Made by a program: the position numbers and the translations under genes. Under the pieces are notes generated by a model, which made no database searches, had not been told where the DNA came from, and was given only the letters and a program-made list of their open reading frames with translations. From Eledone cirrhosa (taxonomy: Eukaryota > Mollusca > Cephalopoda > Octopoda > Eledonidae), in NCBI GenBank assembly GCA_964016885.1, contig OZ024748.1:27102015-27166014 (forward strand): DNA of 64,000 nt, given 5' to 3'. Positions 24,301-33,300 of this stretch are shown here, piece after piece; the first letter of the stretch is position 1; every line of letters starts with the position of its first letter.

Positions 24301-27300
24301 GGATGAAAGGCAAAGTTAACCTTGACGAGATTTGAACTCCAATTTAATGGACTATATGTCACTCCCCCTGCCCTCAATTGTGCCTCTGTTTGAAGTCACT
24401 TATTATCTCCATCCTATGGATACTATATAATGGTGATGGATCCTCTGTCAGTTTTGCTGATGAGCATGCAGTTGTTTGATCCACTGGATATCTTGCTTGA
24501 GATTTAGCTTGTAAGTGGTTGAGTCTTCCACAGATGCCAGGCAGAATCAGTGTATGGTCTATCTTGAATTAAAATGTAAATGGCTGAGTATTCCACAGAC
24601 ACATATATTTCAGGCATGTGTACCCTTAACATAATTCTTATGTGCAATCACTGACACAACATGTAACAAGGCTGTATAGTCCATCTTGTACTATAGTGTA
24701 AGTGGCTGAGTATTACATGTGGACCTTTAATGTAATTCGCAGGTAGAATCAGTGTGATGTAATATGTGACAAGGCTGGACCTTTGAATTACAGTTACGAT
24801 CCATCAGATGGGCTTCCAAACAATTTCTGTCTACCCAGTTTCATTCACATTGCTTGGGTCAATCTGAAGCTATGGTTAAGACCCTTATCCTAGATGCCAT
24901 GTAGTGGGATCGAATCCCCAGACATCTCGATTGAAAAGCAAACCTCTTAACCAATCAACTATACTTATGTATACAAGTTTAAACCAATGTCTTTTATAAA
25001 CAGGAACTGTATGAAGCCTTAGATGTAGAGGACCCTGACCAACTTCTTCCAGCTGTTCAAAAGATGAAACATGACTTAAATAGTATGACCAAGTACAAGC
25101 AGGTAAAATCGTCAACATCATCACCATCATCATTTTTGTCCTGTTTTCCACACTTACATGGGTTGGACGGGTCTTTTTCAACACAGCATCTCTCCATTCA
25201 TAGCATTTCTTTGTTATCTCCTCTGTGAGTTTCAGCGATTTGAGGTCATCTCTCACCACCTCCTCCTCCCAGGTCTTCCTGTGGCTTCCTGGAGATGTAT
25301 TACAGTGTTAGCTGTTCACTACCAGCCCTTATTTTTCGAGTACCCTCCAGAGTATTTGAGCTATTACAAGCAATGTTGTTTTTTTGTAAGTGTTCCATCT
25401 GTATTGCAATCCCTATTTATTTAATGTACTTCTCAAGTTCTTTACTCACTGTGCTAAGACAACCAATTATTATTGGTATTACCACCACCTTTTTCGGTGA
25501 TCACAACTGCTTAACCTCCCAAGCTAACCTGTCACATCTATCAATTATTTTTCCTTCTTTATCACATACCTTGTTATCAGCTGGACAGGCTATATCTATG
25601 ATCCAACACTTTGCTTTCTTTCTCAATTAATACAATATCTGGTCTCCTATGCTCAATCTCATTGTTACACTATCACAAAGTCCCACAGGATCTTTGCATC
25701 ATCATTTTCAATAATGCCCTCAGGGTTATGGTTGTACCACTTTTTTGCTCTCTCAAGTGCATATTTGCCACAAAGTGCCCAATGAACTATCCTTGTTATG
25801 TTGTCGTGAAGTCTATTATATTCTTTCTGAGCTAGTGGTGTGCATTGACTGGTAATAAGCCATACAATTTCTCCATTCATGCCACAAATTCTACACTTAT
25901 CACTTTCTTCTGTGTGGTCTACTCTATGCTTGATGTAGTTAGTTCTTAGTGTTTGTTCTTGAGCAGCACAGATTATTATGTTTCCAGTTTTAGATCACTT
26001 TTAGCCATCCATAATCACCTTTTTTCTCTATCTGTCCTATCTTCAACATCTCTATGAAATTGTCCATACATTCTTTTTTCTGTCCATCTACTTTCAGTTT
26101 CATCCATCTTCAAATGCTTGTACTATGTTTTTTTCTTTGTAATCTTCTATTTCGCACATCTCTGATCTTCTTACTTCCAGCAACAGTGGTTCTGTGGAAT
26201 TGTTTATGTACCACGGCATGTTATTTTCTTCTGTTCTAATGCTGCGCTCAGTCCCTATCAGTCCTCTTCCTCCTCTTTTTCTTGGTACATTTAATCTGCC
26301 TGTGTTGGTACATATAATCTGTCAGTATCTAGTCAATATCTTTCGTTTTTTGGTCTAAACTGTTTAGCTCGTCCACTGTCCACGTGATCACCCCCGCCCC
26401 ATATCTAAGGAGTGATACCACTGTAGAAAGAGGTGTGGTGGAGTAGTTTCCTTTCCCTCAGTAAAACCTTCATTTTCACCATTTCTTTCACTGCTATTTT
26501 CTGATATCCATCTTTTGATAGCTTCGAATTCCACTTCTGTTAACCAGCAATTTTTTCTTATTGCTCTGGCTTAGTCACATAACCTCTGCTCTGTGAGTTC
26601 AAACAAGCCCCTTTCTCTCCATTTTTTTTCATTAGTTGTTGATATCCTTTGATAGGGACCCCATTTTTATCTACAGGATTGCTGAAGTAGTAACATTCCA
26701 TGACCACAACATTTACTTGTTTACTCCATTTCCATCGTGGTTGCTGGTCCATTACTGAATAACGACCTGCTGGAGCTGGACCAGGTACTCCAGGTCTGCC
26801 AACCACGATATGTTTGCCATCGAGGGTTCCATTCCCGTTAATGCCATTGTTCTCAAAATATTTTAAATTTAACATAATCATTCATATGATGTAGAAAAAA
26901 GTTGATTTAACATATGAGGTAGCAATTATTAGGTTGCGTACCTACCAGTGTTTTTATCGTGACACCATCACTATTTTTATTATTATAAAGAAATCATTAT
27001 CTCCATCATCACTATCGAACTCCTCATCACCACCACCATCACCATCATCACTATCAAACTAATCATCAACATCACCACCATTATTGTAAACAACTTTTTC
27101 TTGGAGAAAATATATGAGAATATATCTGCTACTTTGGGGAAAGTATTTATGTTACTTTTTACCTACTTTGATTGGCCAGTAGTGAAATTATTATAATATA
27201 GTTGTGGTCATTGCTGTTTTTGGTTGTGGGTTATGTTGGCGTGTTATAATAATTGTTTCTACGTTTGGCACAAGGCCAGCAATTATACAGTGCATTACTG

Positions 27301-30300
27301 GTACTCTATTTTATCGACTCCGTAAGAATGAAAGGCAAAGTTAACCTCGGTGGGATTTGAACTCAGAATGGCAAGGGTCGTAACTCTATACGTCAAAGCA
27401 TGGCGTCCGACCCTCTACCGATACTGCCAATCCACCATGTGTTATAATAATAATTATTATTATTATTCTTTGCCTTTCATCCTTACGGGGTCGATAAAAT
27501 AAAGTACCAGTAATGCACTGGGTAATTGCTGGCCTTGTGCCAAAAGTAGAAACAATTGTTGGTGTTGTTGTTGTTGTCATTCTTGTTGTTAGCAGCAGCA
27601 GCTGGTATGGGACAATGTTGTTGTTTGTGGGAAAACTGTTGTTACCGACTGTCAAAACTTTGGCTGCGTTGTTGTGCCTTTGAAATTTGTTGTTTGTATC
27701 AAATGTATTGTTGTGAAATTTTATGTTGTATCTGTTGGTCTTGTCGGGTGGCGGACGTTTAATATTTATTTCAAATATTTTTTCGGTGTAGATGTAGCGG
27801 AGAAACAGATAGAGAGGAAGAATCGACCCCAGTACTTGACTGGTACTTTTTTTTATCGACTTTGAATGGATGAAAAGCAAAGTTGACCTTGCCAAAACTG
27901 GAATATATGTGAGACATGCCCCCCCCCCCCCCCTCCTGCTTGTCTGGGATGACAGTATCTCCAATTAAGTACTGACTTGGTCTGTGACAACATTTTCAAC
28001 CCATGCCAGTATGGAAAAACTAATGTAAAATGATGATGATGATTGACATTGTATTTTCTTCTTACTTTTTTTTTTTTCAGTTTTGCTCTAGAATGTGTAG
28101 CATGGTTCAACAGACACATTACAATAAGACAAAAGACCATGAAATATCATCAAGGTGTGAACTGTCTGAAGACACATTAAAATATGTCTTGGAGATGTTG
28201 TCCTCATTCAATGAGGACATCCAGAAACGGCAGGTAAAATATGTCATTAAAATATGTCCTAGAAATGTCCTCGGTCAATGAGGACATCCAAAAATGTTAG
28301 GTAATATACATCATCTTTTATAACTTGAAAATACGGTTAAGAACAAAATTAGGGTTTAGTTTCTTGTTGTTGTTGTTTAACTGAAACTTTCAAATATTTT
28401 TTTACAAAATTTAATCAAATGAGTCAAGGGCGTGTCCTTGACACTTCTTTAGCGCCTCCGAGACATGTCAAGGGGAGAGGCAGAGCTTCTGAAACTGGTA
28501 GTGGTATGGGGTCAGGGCTTCCAGGAACCAATAGGGGAAACAGCAGAGTCTCGTGTGGAAGAGGCAAGGCTTCAGAAACTGGTGGTGGTGGGGGAAGGGC
28601 CTCCAGAACTGGTAGAGGGAAGGGCAGAGCCTCTTGAGACTGGTTGGAGGAGAGGGGGGCTTCAGAAACTGGTGGAGGTGATGGGGGGGGGGGGGGGGGG
28701 GGCAGAACTTTTTTTGGGAAGTGGGATATATATCACTGTTTTGTTTTTTAATCTCCATTTTTTATAAATGTTTTCATTGTTTTTCAGGATCTCATTACCT
28801 GTGTCAATAAAATGATCAACACTTTTATACCATGGGCCAGTGTAAAGTTTCACTCCACCGATTCCTTACAAGAAATAGTTCCAAGGTTACAGAAGATCTG
28901 CCAGTCATTGGTTCACATTACAACCATGGTTGGTGAATAAAGTCCTTCATTGTTGAAACTCCTTCATAATCCTCCCCCACACCCATCAAGTCAACATTAC
29001 AATCAGTAAATTCCCTTCACATATCAACGTAAGTCTTCTCCCTCCCACTGTCACGTGTGTCACTGCTACACGTCACATGACTCACTGCCATGTCACATGA
29101 CTCGCTACCATGCCATATTTGATATACAATTTTCAAAGGCCTCAAACTCCCGTTCTTTTATTTTGTCCTGTTACTTGTAAGTACATCATGTATACTGCTC
29201 TCTCTCTCTCACACATATATATATGTATATCAAGGAAACAAGAAACGAACAGTGACATGGCTGAAAATTGTGAGGTGAATCGTGGAGTATTGGGTGGAGC
29301 AGAAGTGTTGGACGATGGGAAATGGGTTGCCCAGTTGGATGTCTCGGAGGTGCTCAGCAAATCTGTCTGTCAAACGACAGCCAGTTTTGCCTATATAGAT
29401 GGCCTCACATAGTATGCACTGGATCCTGTGAACGAGACTCGTGGAAGTGCAGCAGAGGAAGTCCCTAAATGTGGAAAGTTTGGCCAGTGAGAGTGGTAGT
29501 GTCAGTGAGGAAAGAACACGTGTGGCAGTGGAATTGGGAGCAGGGGTGGGATCCGGGAGATAAGTGGGAGGAGGGGGGGCGGGAAGTGAACTGCAGATGA
29601 GGAGATTGTGGAGGTTGCATGCACACTTGAAGGAGGGGTCCGACTGGAGGTTGCAGAAGAGACAGGATCATCTTCTGGAGAGGTAAGATGAAGGAGTGGT
29701 AGGTAAGGAGGAAGGGTAGCCAGTTGGTGTGGTGGGTGGGGTGGGGGTCGACCTGGACCAGGGCTGGGGGGTACCCTCACCAAGTAAACAGTCTAGCCAT
29801 ATTGAAGCTTGGGCTTTAAAGTCATGGGTTTAGTTGCACAGACGGTGAAGTAATTGGGAGTAGGGGATGGATTGTTTGGTGTGGGTGGAGTGCAAAGATG
29901 TGAAATCAAGGTAGGAGTGAGAGTCAGTGAGTTTAAAAAAGGCTTAGGTGATGAGGGAATGATGGGAGTGGTCAATTGAAAGAGAGATGTCGAGGAAGTG
30001 GACGGAAGTGGTGGTGATGGAGGTGGTGAAGTCAAGGGCAGGGGGGAAAGGAGTTGAGCTGTTCTTGAGTGAGTGAGGTGGTGCTGATACAGTCGTTGAT
30101 ATGCTGACTGTATAGCTCTGGGGTGGAACCCATGTATTTGGCAAAGATTTGGGCCTCAGCGTAGTCGACAAATAAGTTGGTGTAGTTGGGGCCCATTCTT
30201 GTGTCCATGACAACTCCAGTCACCTGTTGGTAAACCTCTATGTATTATATATATATATATATACTAGCAGTGGTACCTGGTGTTTCACGGGATGAGGTAT

Positions 30301-33300
30301 TTTAGAACGCGGGCCGCCAACAGACCTAATTGTGGAAAAACTGCATGCCTGGACAATATGTAAAGAAAATAAACTGAATACTCTGATGGCTGGATAGTCT
30401 TTAAGATTTTCCTCGATGAAGCAGGAAAAATGCAGGTTTTTAGCTAATGCGGGCCCTAGGGGATAAAGAAAATGAATTTTTTTTATGTGCATAATATGCC
30501 TTGAAATTTCGAGAAAATTGGCTCCTAAAAAAAGCCATAAAAAGCTGAAAAAATGAAGTTTTTCACCTAATGCGGGCCCTAGGCCATAAAAAAGTTGGAT
30601 TTTCTTTGCTCACGGTATGAAGGAGACTGACTAATACATAGTTACAATTTCAAGGAAATCGGTCTGACGTAATGCCTCAAAAAACCCCTAAAAAGCTGAA
30701 AAAACGCAGTTTTTCACCTAATGCGGGATCTAGGGATCAAAAAGTTGAAGCATAAGTAATACACATGTAAAGCATAAGTAATACACATGTAAAGTTTGAA
30801 AAAAATCGGTTGGGTACTTCTTGAGTTTTAGGGATTCAAACTCACAGACACACACACACACAGACAGACATCCTCAGTTTTATATATATAGATTATCAAC
30901 ATGTTGGGACATCAGACCTGGGCCTATTACCAACTTTGCCCAAACTTAATCATTGCCAAATTACATCACACATCACATAGAGTTTGTTTCTTGTCAGTCA
31001 CAATGAGTCAACACCTTCCTCCTGCTTTTTTTCCTTCAGAAACCCTATTTCCTCTCATTTCCCCTCTTCTACATTAAAAACATGAACTTATTTCCACTAT
31101 TTTCTTCCTAGGATGAAACTACATCCAGACAAGCATTAGAACACCTCATCCATCATTTCCAGGTTTTATTTGAGGTATCCTCAATAGAAGGGATTTATCC
31201 AGCCATGAATCAAGTCTATACAAAGGTTGGGGAACTGCAGAACATCATGAAAATACTGAAGAATTTGTTAGGCTTAGGTAAATAAAGATATTCCTTTCAT
31301 ATTTCCATCTATTTCTTTCTTCCTACTCTCCTTCAAACACTATTTGCATGTTTTTCTTTTTTTTTTGCTTCATCATGTCATCATGGGTTGTGTGTATCTA
31401 GTTAAGAATAGGTACACCATATCCCTACATATCATAAGAGGCTACTAAAAGGGTTTCTTTTTTACTTTCATAATGTCATGGGTTGTGGATCCAGTTCAGA
31501 ATAGGTACAAGGTATACCGTGTCGCTGCATGTCATAAGAGGCGACAAAAGGGGTTTGGTGTCAGCATTCAGCTGTAAAACATTGCCTCAAGAAAGGATCC
31601 TATGACGGGTATGAAACCTGTTATGGGGTCTGCAATGCTTATCATTGCTTCAGAAAGCAAAATGATCTTAAGACACATGTAAGGGCAAAATAGCCTTATT
31701 ACTCTTGTTATTATTATTGTCATTGTTAGGTGTAGAGGCAAAATAGTTTTAATACTCTTGTTGATGCTGTTGAGTGTAGGGGCAAAATAGCCTTAGTACT
31801 CTTGTTGTTGTTGGGTGTTTGGGCAAAATAGCCTTAGTACTCTTGTTGTTGTTGGGTGTTAGGGCAAAATAGCCTTAGTACTCTTGTTGTTGTTGGGTGT
31901 TAGGGCAAAATAGCATTAATACTCTTGTTGTTGGGTGTTAGGGCAAAATAGCCTTAATACTCTTGTTGAGTGTAGGGGCAAAATAGCCTTAATACTCTTG
32001 TTGTTATCATTGTTGGGTATAGCTAAGTAAATAAGGTATTGAACAACCTATAACTGCAGGTAGGTTGGTCTTTTAGTTCTAATCTTCATTTTGTTTCTAG
32101 GCAGTCTATTTTATTCTGCATTGCCTCAGTTCATCATGTTGCCAGGAAATATTCACAAATTTCACTGACAAGGCAGTCAATCAGTAGCTATTGTAGGTGA
32201 TGCTCAAAGATACTCCATAGTGGGGACAAAGCTGAAACTATGTAGTCTCAAAGTGAATTCCTTAACCACACAGCTGTGCCTTGCCTGTACATAGTTAATT
32301 TCTGTAAGCAGAACAGATTAAATATTATCAATAGTTGTTAGATACAATTTACAAGATCTCAGACTTTATTCACATACTAAGTGAGGTGGAGCTCATCAAA
32401 TTGAACCGAAGAAATAATGTTTTGATTGGTCTTTCCAATTGTTGATACTATCTACTAGTTACAACTCCTGGCAGAAGTAGCAATGTTAAATAAACTTTCT
32501 TGCTCAAGGACATAATGTATTGCCTGGTCTGGGAATCAAACTCACAATTGCGGATCCAATTTTTAACCATTAAGCTATGTGCTTTCACTTTATTATCAAT
32601 AATATGTAATATCTAAGACAGACACACCCAAAATATTGATCCATTGACTGTTATCATAAATAGGACAGCCATCAATCAATAAAAAACATATTAAATCTTT
32701 AGTATAGACATAGGCATGGCTGTGTGGTTAAAGAGTTCATTTCACAACCATGTGGCTTTGACAGATATGTATTATATTAATGTGGATTTTTAAATACCAT
32801 AGAAAATCTCACAGGTACTTTTTGTTTGTTCTAGATCCATCTTCAAAACCTTCAACTGTGGTGGATGCTGTCAATGAAATTTGTCAAATGCATAATGCCA
32901 CAACATCAACACAACTGAAACATCTCCTCCAGACAGAAGATTTGGAAAGGTTTGACTTATGACCCACTTGAAACATTTATTTATTTATATGTAATTTTAT
33001 GACCCTATTGTTATTTATGAAATTTGAATAAGATTTATCATCATTTTAAATCAGCAGCGGGCTGCATAGGATGTGGCTCATCATTAGGTGGGACACACTC
33101 CTAAAAAGTTCAATACAATTTTGAAATTAGGTGAGCCAAACAGTCTGCAGTTTACCAATGTTTTAAAACAATACAGTTGAATGGTTCCCCTAAACTGGAA
33201 CCCAAATTGACACCAAACTGCCTGAAATCACCCCTGGTTACAAAACAACGGTTTCTTTTTAAATGTTTATATTTATCTAAAACGTTCTATGTGTATCCAG

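Noticed and set aside
28419..28767. Gly/Arg-rich ORFs resembling an RGG protein
   Set aside because: Low-complexity G-rich intronic repeat; frames differ only in repeat phase.
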